Positions 9,184-15,817 of a stretch of 64,000 bases of DNA are shown one piece after another. Within the stretch, counting starts at the first letter, position 1, and every line of letters begins with the position of its first letter. Under the pieces are notes generated by a model. It made no database searches and had not been told where the DNA came from. It saw only the letters and a list, made by a program, of their open reading frames with translations. The translations under genes and the position numbers were made by a program. This DNA comes from Petrimonas sp. IBARAKI (GTDB lineage Bacteria > Bacteroidota > Bacteroidia > Bacteroidales > Dysgonomonadaceae). Where the stretch lies: contig AP018040.2 of assembly GCA_002356435.2 (NCBI GenBank), forward strand, positions 620,001 to 684,000, in the 5' to 3' direction.

Positions 9184-9220
9184 ACTATTAAAATAGTATA
9201 TAAAACTGTTATATATAGTT
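9184..9220. promoter_or_regulatory. Candidate BlaI-type operator (tandem dyads)
   Basis: Two adjacent dyads precede the blaI-like gene: ACTATT-AA-AATAGT (9184-9197, perfect 6-bp arms) and AACTGTTATATATAGTT (9204-9220, imperfect). They lie about 20 bp upstream of the -33 element. BlaI/MecI repressors bind such dyads as dimers and usually control their own operon, so an operator role is likely but not shown. Confidence 0.4.
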
Positions 9221-9239
9221 ATATTGTTAATTTTTATAG

Positions 9240-9268
9240 TTGTTTTTTGGAAAGTATGTTTACATTTG
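9240..9268 (+). promoter_or_regulatory. Promoter of the blaI/M56 pair
   Basis: TTG at 9240-9242, 18-bp spacer, -7 box TACATTTG at 9261-9268. The ATG at 9296 follows about 20 nt after the predicted start site. Confidence 0.55.
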
Positions 9269-9295
9269 CAGGAGAATCGTATAAAACACAGCCTT

Positions 9296-9658
9296 ATGAT
9301 GAGATTAACCGAAAAAGAAGAAGAGGTGATGCAAATTTTATGGGATAAAGGACCTTTGTTTGTCCGCGAAATCCTTGAGGTTTATCCGGAACCTAAACCT
9401 CATTACAATACCGTTTCTACCGTTATCCGGGTGCTTGAAGAAAAGAATTTTGTAAGCCATAAAGCGTATGGAAATACGTATCAGTATTTTCCCGTTGTGT
9501 CGCAGGATGAGTATAAAGGCAGGGCACTGAAGAAAGTGATTTCCCAATACTTTGATGACTCTTATACCCATGTGGTCTCTACATTGATCGAAGAGGAGCG
9601 GTTGTCGATCAGTGAATTGAAAGACCTGATAAGGAAAATTGAAAGAGGTAAAAAATAA
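9296..9658 (+). CDS. BlaI/MecI/CopY family transcriptional repressor
   Basis: Winged-helix repressor of 120 residues. The start MMRLTEKEEEVMQILWDKG and the DNA-recognition region around PHYNTVSTVIRVLEEK are standard for the family. The C-terminal half is the dimerisation part, where cleavage by the partner M56 protease would occur. The frame extends 24 codons upstream, but the family start and the promoter position favour 9296 (or the next ATG at 9299). It is followed after 11 bp by the M56 gene, the classical sensor/repressor pairing. No beta-lactamase gene is in the window, so the regulated targets are unknown and should not be assumed to be antibiotic resistance. Confidence 0.93.
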   Translation: MMRLTEKEEEVMQILWDKGPLFVREILEVYPEPKPHYNTVSTVIRVLEEKNFVSHKAYGNTYQYFPVVSQDEYKGRALKKVISQYFDDSYTHVVSTLIEEERLSISELKDLIRKIERGKK

Positions 9659-9669
9659 TTCTTCCGAAG

Positions 9670-11760
9670 ATGGAAAACCTTATGGTATACCTGGCCAAGG
9701 CAACCATTTGCCTGATTGCTTTCTCCGTATTCTTCCGGTTGTTGTTGATGAGAGAGACTTTCTTTCGTTTTACGCGTTTCACGTTGATTTCAGGATTAAT
9801 CGTCTGCACAATCTTACCTTTTGTAAAACTGAAACTGAGTCAGTCGCATGCTCTTCAGCAAACTGTTTTTCAGTTTGAAGAGTTGCTGTTACCGGAAAAA
9901 CTTAAAGGCCCTGAGGCTCGATACGTATTGCCGGAAGATGAGCGGGTTGAGCGTGCCAACCCTGAAGCGGCTGTTTCGCAGCACACGACCGGTGTAAGCA
10001 TTGGAAGGCCGGTCTCCCCGGTTACGGCATTGACTGTGATTTATTGGCTGGGTGTAGGAATAATGCTGTTGCGCTTGGGAGCCTCTTTTATCAGTTTGTA
10101 TCGTCTGCTTGGAAAGAGCAGAAGGATCGAGAAAGAAGGCTATAAATTGATTGTCAGTTCCGGGAGTATCGTTCCGTTTAGTTTTTTCCGTTATATCGTA
10201 TTGTCCGAGAAAGATTATCTGGAGAATCCCGACGAAATTATCCTGCACGAAAAAATGCATATCCACCAGAAACACAATATCGATGTCTTTTTTTCGGAAC
10301 TTTTTCTTACTGTCCACTGGTTTAATCCAATGGTCTGGCTGTTGTGCCGCGATTTACGTGAGATCCATGAATACGAAGCCGATAATGCGGTGATTGAAGC
10401 CGGCATTGAAGCTCAAAAGTATCAATTGTTACTGGTAAAAAAAGCCGTTGGCGAAAGGCGCTTCACTTCTGTAGTCAACGGGTTTAATCAATCAAAAATT
10501 AAAAACAGGATTGCTATGATGTTAAAAACAGAATCATCGAGATGGGCGCGGCTCAAAGTGTTGGTTGCCGTGCCGTTGGTTGTCGTTGCTTTATTGGCGT
10601 TTTCACAGCCTGAAAGTGTGAAAGATCAGTTTGTAAGTTATCTGGAACGAAAAGCGGCCGTGGATTATTTTCTTTCGGTGAGAAGGGTGCAGAAAGAAAA
10701 TTACCTGGCTTACCTGTATCTGGATGCAAAGGGGCAGTTGTTCCTGATGAGTGAAAATGCGGATACTGCTTTGATACAAGTAGCTGATGTGAACGAAAGG
10801 ATGGATTTAGTAGAAGCTTTCAGCCGGCTAATCACCGAGAAGCTTAATGAAAACACCCCGGCACCTGTCGATTTTATTCTGGGAGCCGAAAATGATACCC
10901 CTATGCGGAGTGTTTCACTGGTGAAAGAGGCTGTGCGTGAGGTGTACGGCAGATCGTGCGGAGCTGTTTCGAAGGAAAAGAATGCTTCTCCGAAAGAAGT
11001 AGCGGAAAAGTTTCCCTTGTCGATTACTTTTACTTCTCTTCAGGCGAATGATCCTGAAGGAATTGTGCAACAGGTGCAGTCTAATCCCTATTTTTATTGG
11101 GAGCAGGTGTGGAAGTACTGTAAAGAGAAAGGTATTGAACCTAAAGATATTGATTTCAGGGCGGCTGACAATCGAAACCTGATCCTTGTTTTAATTAATT
11201 CGGTCAATGCGGTAATGTATACAAATTACGGCGGTTCCGAGTGGTTCCAAACCCAAGAGGAGGGGATGAGCGCTACGTCGGTCGGGGTGTTGAAGAAGAT
11301 GATTGTGGAGACGATGGAAAAAAACAGCGACAACCCTTTTTATATCTCGCTGCAGCATGATAAGGCCTCTTCAACCGATTTTATCATCAAATTTATTCAA
11401 GAGGTTTTGCCCCAGGCTTACGAAGAAGCGTTGAAGGAAGTCTCTGCCCGAAAAGGTGTTTCTTTCGACGAGCTCAGGGAGAGCAAACCGTTGTTGCTTT
11501 TTTATGCCGTACCGCGGGTTTTTGCTGCCCCGGCAAAAGTCGGAAACGACCGGGTAAGCGAAAAAGGGGCCAGGTTTCAGGTGCGTACCACCACGAGGAA
11601 GCACGATACGGAAGAGATGATGTTTATTGTAGAAAATGGTCTGGTCATCGTTGATGAAAAAATGGACCAATCGGATGTGACCGGTATTCAAAAGATGTTG
11701 AGCAAAGAGGATAAGCAGGCCGCTAAAAAAACCTACTTTGTCCTTGGAACGGGATTTTGA
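9670..11760 (+). CDS. M56 (BlaR1-like) membrane metallopeptidase with duplicated ExbD-like C-terminus
   Basis: Probable signal-sensing protease that inactivates the BlaI-type repressor encoded just upstream. The 696-residue product has N-terminal membrane helices (about 5-26, 37-53, 118-140), the zinc motif HEKMH at 193-197, the further family segment HWFNPMVWLLCRDLREIHEYEAD (third ligand probably E234 or E236), and a fourth helix near 297-312. The remaining ~380 residues would be periplasmic. They have no penicillin-binding sensor domain. Instead two similar modules (about 344-456 and 503-615) can be seen, each with a strand-rich part, an amphipathic helix ending VREVYG or LPQAYEEAL, and a KNASPKEVAEKFP-like or KGVSFDELRESKP-like tail. 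The fold resembles ExbD/TolR periplasmic domains. The 3' end overlaps the convergent gene by 28 bp. Confidence 0.9.
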   Translation: MENLMVYLAKATICLIAFSVFFRLLLMRETFFRFTRFTLISGLIVCTILPFVKLKLSQSHALQQTVFQFEELLLPEKLKGPEARYVLPEDERVERANPEAAVSQHTTGVSIGRPVSPVTALTVIYWLGVGIMLLRLGASFISLYRLLGKSRRIEKEGYKLIVSSGSIVPFSFFRYIVLSEKDYLENPDEIILHEKMHIHQKHNIDVFFSELFLTVHWFNPMVWLLCRDLREIHEYEADNAVIEAGIEAQKYQLLLVKKAVGERRFTSVVNGFNQSKIKNRIAMMLKTESSRWARLKVLVAVPLVVVALLAFSQPESVKDQFVSYLERKAAVDYFLSVRRVQKENYLAYLYLDAKGQLFLMSENADTALIQVADVNERMDLVEAFSRLITEKLNENTPAPVDFILGAENDTPMRSVSLVKEAVREVYGRSCGAVSKEKNASPKEVAEKFPLSITFTSLQANDPEGIVQQVQSNPYFYWEQVWKYCKEKGIEPKDIDFRAADNRNLILVLINSVNAVMYTNYGGSEWFQTQEEGMSATSVGVLKKMIVETMEKNSDNPFYISLQHDKASSTDFIIKFIQEVLPQAYEEALKEVSARKGVSFDELRESKPLLLFYAVPRVFAAPAKVGNDRVSEKGARFQVRTTTRKHDTEEMMFIVENGLVIVDEKMDQSDVTGIQKMLSKEDKQAAKKTYFVLGTGF

Positions 11761-12350
11761 AGATCCTGTGGAAGCCAGTCCAGGCTGTTTATCAACGGAT
11801 GGTTCTTCCTCCACTGTTCAAGTTCTTCATAACTGCTTACATCTCCCTCAAAAACAGCGTGATAAATTTCTATTCCGGGAATCACGATACCCTCCGGAAT
11901 CTCCTGTTTCAGTTGAAGGATTGTCTTGCGGATTTCTGGTGTCAGGCGTTCGGTGATGGCATCTGTAACTCTCTCTACCATACCGTCATATCTTGATCCC
12001 TTTCGGATATGAATCATGTCAAATTTCCAGGTGTCCCGGTTGTTGTGTTCATATAAAACGTGCCACTCGATACATTCCTCTTCGGTGTCAATCAGGTTTT
12101 TATAATGAATTTCCTTCAAAGATAACCTTTCTGCCAATTCCTGGATAACGGAGAAGCTTTCGGATACACTGAGTTTGTCCGTGTAGATGTGCATATCAAT
12201 ATCCCTGTTTTTCATCAACAGGCCCGACTTGAGTGAGCCTACCAGGTTCACGGTCGCTCCTGCCTTTTCCCAGGTTTGAACAATCCCTGTCTCTTTCAGT
12301 ATTTGCCAGGCCGTTTGTTGATTCTCTGCGGCAAGTGTAAGTATATCCAT
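11733..12350 (-). CDS. Nucleotidyltransferase-fold protein
   Basis: Protein of 205 residues with a polymerase-beta-type nucleotidyltransferase core. The sequence has VGSLKSGLLMKNRDIDMHIY, giving the G38-S39 pair and acidic residues D50 and D52. A third acidic residue, D111 in TWKFDMIHI, completes the usual triad, so the metal site appears intact. The substrate is unknown. A toxin, an aminoglycoside-type transferase and an RNA/protein modifier are all conceivable. There is no adjacent HEPN or MNT partner. The 3' end overlaps the 3' end of the M56 gene by 28 bp on the opposite strand. A good minus-strand promoter lies just upstream (12370-12396). Confidence 0.7.
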   Translation of the reverse strand: MDILTLAAENQQTAWQILKETGIVQTWEKAGATVNLVGSLKSGLLMKNRDIDMHIYTDKLSVSESFSVIQELAERLSLKEIHYKNLIDTEEECIEWHVLYEHNNRDTWKFDMIHIRKGSRYDGMVERVTDAITERLTPEIRKTILQLKQEIPEGIVIPGIEIYHAVFEGDVSSYEELEQWRKNHPLINSLDWLPQDLQNPVPRTK

Positions 12351-12369
12351 ACAGCTGATTTTATCGGGA

Positions 12370-12396
12370 CAAAGATACGCATATGCTTTTTGTCAA
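12370..12396 (-). promoter_or_regulatory. Promoter of the nucleotidyltransferase gene
   Basis: Minus-strand TTG (12394-12396), 16-bp spacer, then TATCTTTG (12370-12377), about 20 bp before the ATG at 12350. Confidence 0.5.
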
Positions 12397-12446
12397 CCGG
12401 GTTTGTTGAAAAAAATTGTACATTTGGTCTTTTAAACCAAAAACGT

Positions 12447-12632
12447 ATGACACCTTCCGAACTGCTCCATATCCGCCTTTACAATCAGTTGCTCGCTATG
12501 CATTCTCTGACGGAGCCCCGGGAGGTGGTAGCCTGGATGGGTGCGATGCAGGCTCAGGCGCTGGAGATGCCCAAAAAGGCCCTCTCTCTTTTTCAGCCGG
12601 AAGTGGAGCGGGTGGAGAAGTTTTATACTTAA
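12447..12632 (+). pseudogene. Remnant of a winged-helix DNA-binding (HTH_42/AlkZ-like) protein
   Basis: A 61-codon frame beginning MTPSELLHIRLYNQLL and continuing EPREVVAWMGAMQAQA, the N-terminal signature of the winged-helix DNA-binding domain family (PF06224), whose members are normally about 350-400 residues. The frame ends at a TAA at 12630-12632 only ~40 residues after the signature, and no continuation was seen in any frame before the convergent DUF3788 gene. A -7 box TACATTTG survives at 12419-12426. A truncated, probably non-functional gene is the best reading; a short expressed protein cannot be excluded. Confidence 0.6.
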
Positions 12633-12638
12633 TGATAC

Positions 12639-13067
12639 TTATTGAAGGCTTTTCTTGAAGCCGATAACGGTAAGGAGGTCGGTAAGTTGCTCCTTGCAGC
12701 TGATATCAATTGTCAGGGGGAATAACTTCCCTATCGGTTTCATCGCGGCGAACTCCTCTTTTTTGGTTTTCGAAATATCCAGTTCGGCAAAGGATTTGAG
12801 ATGCTTTTCGGTGAAATAGAAACTCGTCTTGAAGAATCCTTCCCAGATGGAAAGCCAGAGAATGGTTTTTTTCTTTTGTGTTATTTTCCCGAGCCATGCT
12901 TTCCCGTCGTTGTAATACCTCCACTCGATGTTCAGCCCATACTCCGGGCTTGTAATCCTTCCGAGGAACGATGCCAGGACGCTGTAGACTGAATTGCCCA
13001 ATACGTCATTCAGTACCCTTTCTGTGGGAATTATTTCCGGGTCTCTCAGTTGCATTTTTGGTTCCAT
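12639..13067 (-). CDS. DUF3788 family protein
   Basis: Cytosolic protein of 142 residues of the DUF3788 family. Diagnostic-looking segments are EWRYYNDGKAWLGKITQKKK in the first half, then TILWLSIWEGFFKTSFYFTEK, and KPIGKLFPLTIDI near the end. No catalytic motif is known. Members are scattered in Bacteroidetes and Firmicutes and have a small alpha/beta fold in structural-genomics work, as far as I recall. The 3' end nearly abuts the winged-helix remnant on the other strand. Function unknown. Confidence 0.8.
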   Translation of the reverse strand: MEPKMQLRDPEIIPTERVLNDVLGNSVYSVLASFLGRITSPEYGLNIEWRYYNDGKAWLGKITQKKKTILWLSIWEGFFKTSFYFTEKHLKSFAELDISKTKKEEFAAMKPIGKLFPLTIDISCKEQLTDLLTVIGFKKSLQ

Positions 13068-13122
13068 AGCTAAAGTCCATAAGTCGTTACCGGTTAAAAT
13101 TTGCTCTTACATGAGTCGCATT

Positions 13123-13157
13123 AAAAAAGAGGGTAACCCTTGATAGGGTTTACCCTC
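13123..13157 (-). terminator. Terminator of the methyltransferase gene
   Basis: GAGGGTA-ACCC (13129-13139) pairs with GGGT-T-TACCCTC (13146-13157, one bulged T). On the minus strand it is followed by six Ts (13123-13128). Confidence 0.8.
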
Positions 13158-13169
13158 CGTCAAATGATG

Positions 13170-13943
13170 TCAGATCTTCTTCCCGATATAGAAGACATAT
13201 CCGTAGTACTCCTTGTATTTGTCATACAGCGATTTCTCGCGACGTTGCTCCCGGACGAGCATCTCGGCCGTGGGGTTGCCCGCATGCTGCTGCAGGAACA
13301 TCTCCTGCACGGTAACCTGCGGAGCATAGAAATGGTCGGTCCAGCAGTTTTCCGGCAGGATAAAGGTAGCTACGGGAACATAGCCTGCTTTCTCCATCTG
13401 TGCCACCTTGTGGGAGACGGTGTCGATCTCCGGATAGGCATCCATCCAGAAATCGTGGATCTCGGCAGGACGTTCCACCGTGAACCAGGAGGCTTCCGAT
13501 ATGGCAATATACCCGCCTCTCTTCAGCAGTTTTCGCCATTCGTTCAATCCTTTTTCAAAACCAATATTGTAAATCGACCCTTCCGACCAGATCAAGTCCA
13601 GCTCCTCCTCCTTGAATGGAAGTGAAGCCATATCTCCAGTAATCCCTTTCACCCGGTCTTGCAGGTTGTGTTTGGCCGCATTCCGGTTAAAGAGATCGAT
13701 AAAGAGGGGGAAGAGGTCGATGCCGGTAATCTGCCCCGGGCAGTGTTGTGCCAGCGTCATGGTCTGCCCCCCGGTGCCGCAGCCGATGTCGGCGATGCGG
13801 GCAGTGTCGGTGAGGGGTTCGATGAAGCTGAATGCCTTCAGCGTTACTTCGGGACTTCCCGGCCCCTGTCGTTCAAGGTTGGTGAAATATTCACAGATCA
13901 GGTTGAAATCGAAGTCGTGTATGGAAATGTTTTCGTTGCTCAT
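13170..13943 (-). CDS. Class I SAM-dependent methyltransferase
   Basis: Cytosolic enzyme of 257 residues with a Rossmann-type methyltransferase domain. Motif I is [13 protein letters not shown] (about residues 50-62), followed by [12 protein letters not shown] (acidic residue that binds the ribose), then [22 protein letters not shown] (motif IV region) and [15 protein letters not shown] (post-motif). The overall pattern is that of UbiE/COQ5-like small-molecule methyltransferases. The substrate is unknown, and nothing in the neighbourhood suggests one. Its terminator is clear, and a long leader with two hairpins precedes it (13944 to about 14090). Confidence 0.88.
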   Translation of the reverse strand: MSNENISIHDFDFNLICEYFTNLERQGPGSPEVTLKAFSFIEPLTDTARIADIGCGTGGQTMTLAQHCPGQITGIDLFPLFIDLFNRNAAKHNLQDRVKGITGDMASLPFKEEELDLIWSEGSIYNIGFEKGLNEWRKLLKRGGYIAISEASWFTVERPAEIHDFWMDAYPEIDTVSHKVAQMEKAGYVPVATFILPENCWTDHFYAPQVTVQEMFLQQHAGNPTAEMLVREQRREKSLYDKYKEYYGYVFYIGKKI

Positions 13944-14105
13944 GATGTTTTTGAATAATGTGGTGATATAACAAATACTACTCCGGCAGGAATCTGCCTG
14001 AGGAAAAACTGATGGATAACCTTTGGCTGCTTGCGCAAAGGTTATTTACTTCACCCGATCCGTACTGTTCTTAAACATGCAAACTTGTTAGCAGTGACAA
14101 AGATA
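13944..14105 (-). promoter_or_regulatory. Structured leader and promoter of the methyltransferase gene
   Basis: A -7 box TATCTTTG (minus strand, 14098-14105) lies about 155 bp before the ATG at 13943. The intervening leader holds two hairpins: 10-bp perfect arms ATAACCTTTG/CAAAGGTTAT (14016-14025 with 14036-14045) and a GGCAG/CTGCC stem extended by CTC/GAG (13981-14002). Such a leader could be a regulatory RNA, but I could not match it to a known riboswitch class. Confidence 0.45.
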
Positions 14106-14396
14106 ACAGGTTTTTTATCAAAAATAATCAAGTGAATCGTTTTTTTGAGTAGGGACGCAATACCTGTAAAATGCACGCTGTGGTATTCAAAAAATGGGAA
14201 CAACTTCTGTTTTAAAGCCAGAACGGTAAGTTTTCCTTTTCTTCATGACAACAAAATTAATATTATTTTTTAACGATACTTGTTGTCTAAGATTCAGGGG
14301 TAATTATACAGCTTTCTTTTTTAAACAATGGGGTATATGAGGAAAAGAAGCAAGCATATAAATGGAAAGATGCATAATGGGAAAATCCGTAATTAA
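14106..14396. other. Gene-free stretch between methyltransferase promoter and tRNA-Leu terminator
   Basis: About 290 bp of AT-rich DNA. I see no convincing ORF, RNA or repeat in it. Confidence 0.5.
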
Positions 14397-14431
14397 AAAG
14401 CCCTGATTGACTGATTGTCAATCAGGGCTTT
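14395..14431 (-). terminator. Terminator of tRNA-Leu
   Basis: A perfect 15-bp stem: AAAGCCCTGATTGAC (14397-14411) with GTCAATCAGGGCTTT (14417-14431), loop TGATT. The minus-strand T run continues past the stem. Confidence 0.85.
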
Positions 14432-14438
14432 GCCTTTA

Positions 14439-14525
14439 TGGTACCCAGAGCCGGGATCGAACCGGCATGGAAGTGAATCCACTGGTGTTTGAGACCAGCG
14501 CGTCTACCAATTCCGCCATCTGGGC
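14439..14525 (-). tRNA. tRNA-Leu (anticodon CAA)
   Basis: 87-nt minus-strand tRNA including an encoded CCA end (14439-14441). The acceptor stem GCCCAGA pairs with TCTGGGT. The anticodon arm CTGGT/ACCAG holds the loop CTCAAAC, so the anticodon is CAA, reading UUG. There is a long variable arm as in class II tRNAs, and the T arm has GGTTCGATCCC. A -7 box TACTTTTG (minus strand, 14546-14553) and a strong terminator flank it. Confidence 0.96.
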
Positions 14526-14545
14526 ATTTTGTAGAAAAGCGATTG

Positions 14546-14553
14546 CAAAAGTA
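14546..14553 (-). promoter_or_regulatory. -7 box of tRNA-Leu
   Basis: Minus-strand TACTTTTG, 21 bp upstream of the tRNA 5' end. Confidence 0.5.
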
Positions 14554-14621
14554 CACAAAAATTTCAAAAATAAAAACGGTTAGCCTCTTTTTATTTTAAA
14601 TTATTCCAAAAGAGATGCGGT

Positions 14622-14726
14622 ATGAAATTAATTGAGGAATTGTTAAAACAATCACCCGACGGAAAGCGTTATACCGGGAAAGAAGATAATACAATCGAAA
14701 AAGTGTATCCATCACCCAGAGTGTAA
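14622..14726 (+). CDS. Possible 34-residue small protein
   Basis: ATG at 14622 opens a 34-codon frame ending TAA at 14724-14726, nine bases before the manC-type ATG at 14736. The product would be charged and soluble: MKLIEELLKQ at the start, then a Lys/Glu-rich middle and PSPRV at the end, with no membrane segment. I do not recognise it. The tight spacing suggests possible translational coupling with the downstream gene, or a leader peptide. It could also be chance in AT-rich DNA. Confidence 0.3.
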   Translation: MKLIEELLKQSPDGKRYTGKEDNTIEKVYPSPRV

Positions 14727-14735
14727 GATTATGTT

Positions 14736-15815
14736 ATGAAGAACAACAATTTTTGTGTTATTATGGGAGGCGGGATCGGCAGCCGGTTCTGGCCTTTTAG
14801 TAAAGAAGACAGACCCAAGCAGTTCCTCGATTTTTTTGGTACGGGCCGTTCGCTCTTGCAGAGCACGTTTGACCGGTTTAAAAAAATCATTCCCATCGAA
14901 AATATTTTCGTAGTGACCAACGACGCATATGCTGAGCTGACGCTTAAACAACTGCCTGAATTATCAAAAAAACAGGTGCTTCTTGAGCCGCTGAGAAGAA
15001 ATACCGCACCCGCGATTGCCTATTCCCTGTTTCATATTCAGGCAATCAATCCGGATGCCAATATCGTAGTCGCTCCTTCCGATCATCTTATCTTGAAAGA
15101 AGATGTTTTTCTGTCAGAGATTGAACGTGGATTGCAATTTGTGGAAAAGAACCCGTTCCTGCTGACGCTGGGTATTAAGCCCAGCCGCCCTGAGACAGGT
15201 TACGGGTATATTCAGGAGAGTCACGAGGGGGTCGACGGTATTCGAAAAGTGAAGACTTTCACGGAAAAACCCAATTTAGAACTGGCTAAGATGTTCTGCG
15301 AAAGCGGTGAGTTCGTTTGGAATTCGGGTATCTTCATTTGGAACGTGAAGACTATTTTAGAGTCGTTCAGGATGTATTTACCCGATATCGTGAATAAGTT
15401 CAACGAGGGGAGGGAGTTTTTTAACACTCCCCGGGAGAAAGAGTTCATCGACCAGGCATTTCCGTTTTGCTCCAACATCTCCATCGATTATGGGATAATG
15501 GAAAAGGCGGACAACGTGTACGTTATTGGCTCCGACTTCGGGTGGTCCGATTTGGGTACCTGGGGTTCGTTGCATGAAATAACCCCGAAAGACGAGAACA
15601 ACAATGCCAGCCTGCATTGCAAAACGTTGTACATTGAAAGTAACGATAACGTGGTAACCATGAGCGATGACAAGCTTGTAGTGATACAGGGGCTTGACGG
15701 ATATATTGTTGCCGAATCGGATAAAGCGTTGCTGATCTGCAAAAAGGAAGAAGAGCAACGCATCAAACACTTTGTGACCGATGTGAAGTTCCGTTACGGG
15801 GATGAATATATATAG
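14736..15815 (+). CDS. manC: Mannose-1-phosphate guanylyltransferase
   Basis: Makes GDP-mannose from mannose 1-phosphate and GTP, a precursor of GDP-fucose and of mannose- or fucose-containing surface glycans. The 359-residue product opens with the nucleotidyltransferase signature MGGGIGSRFWPFSKEDRPKQ (residues 10-29), followed by VAPSDHLIL, then FTEKPNLELA and WNSGIFIWN, all standard for the GDP-mannose pyrophosphorylase family. Its length indicates the monofunctional type, without a fused phosphomannose isomerase domain. It converges on glnN, with only two bases between the stop codons. No other sugar-nucleotide gene is adjacent. Confidence 0.93.
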   Translation: MKNNNFCVIMGGGIGSRFWPFSKEDRPKQFLDFFGTGRSLLQSTFDRFKKIIPIENIFVVTNDAYAELTLKQLPELSKKQVLLEPLRRNTAPAIAYSLFHIQAINPDANIVVAPSDHLILKEDVFLSEIERGLQFVEKNPFLLTLGIKPSRPETGYGYIQESHEGVDGIRKVKTFTEKPNLELAKMFCESGEFVWNSGIFIWNVKTILESFRMYLPDIVNKFNEGREFFNTPREKEFIDQAFPFCSNISIDYGIMEKADNVYVIGSDFGWSDLGTWGSLHEITPKDENNNASLHCKTLYIESNDNVVTMSDDKLVVIQGLDGYIVAESDKALLICKKEEEQRIKHFVTDVKFRYGDEYI

Positions 15816-15817
15816 GA

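Noticed and set aside
9296-11760. The blaI/M56 pair as a beta-lactam resistance locus
   Set aside because: No beta-lactamase or PBP2a gene is near, and the M56 protein has no penicillin-binding sensor domain.
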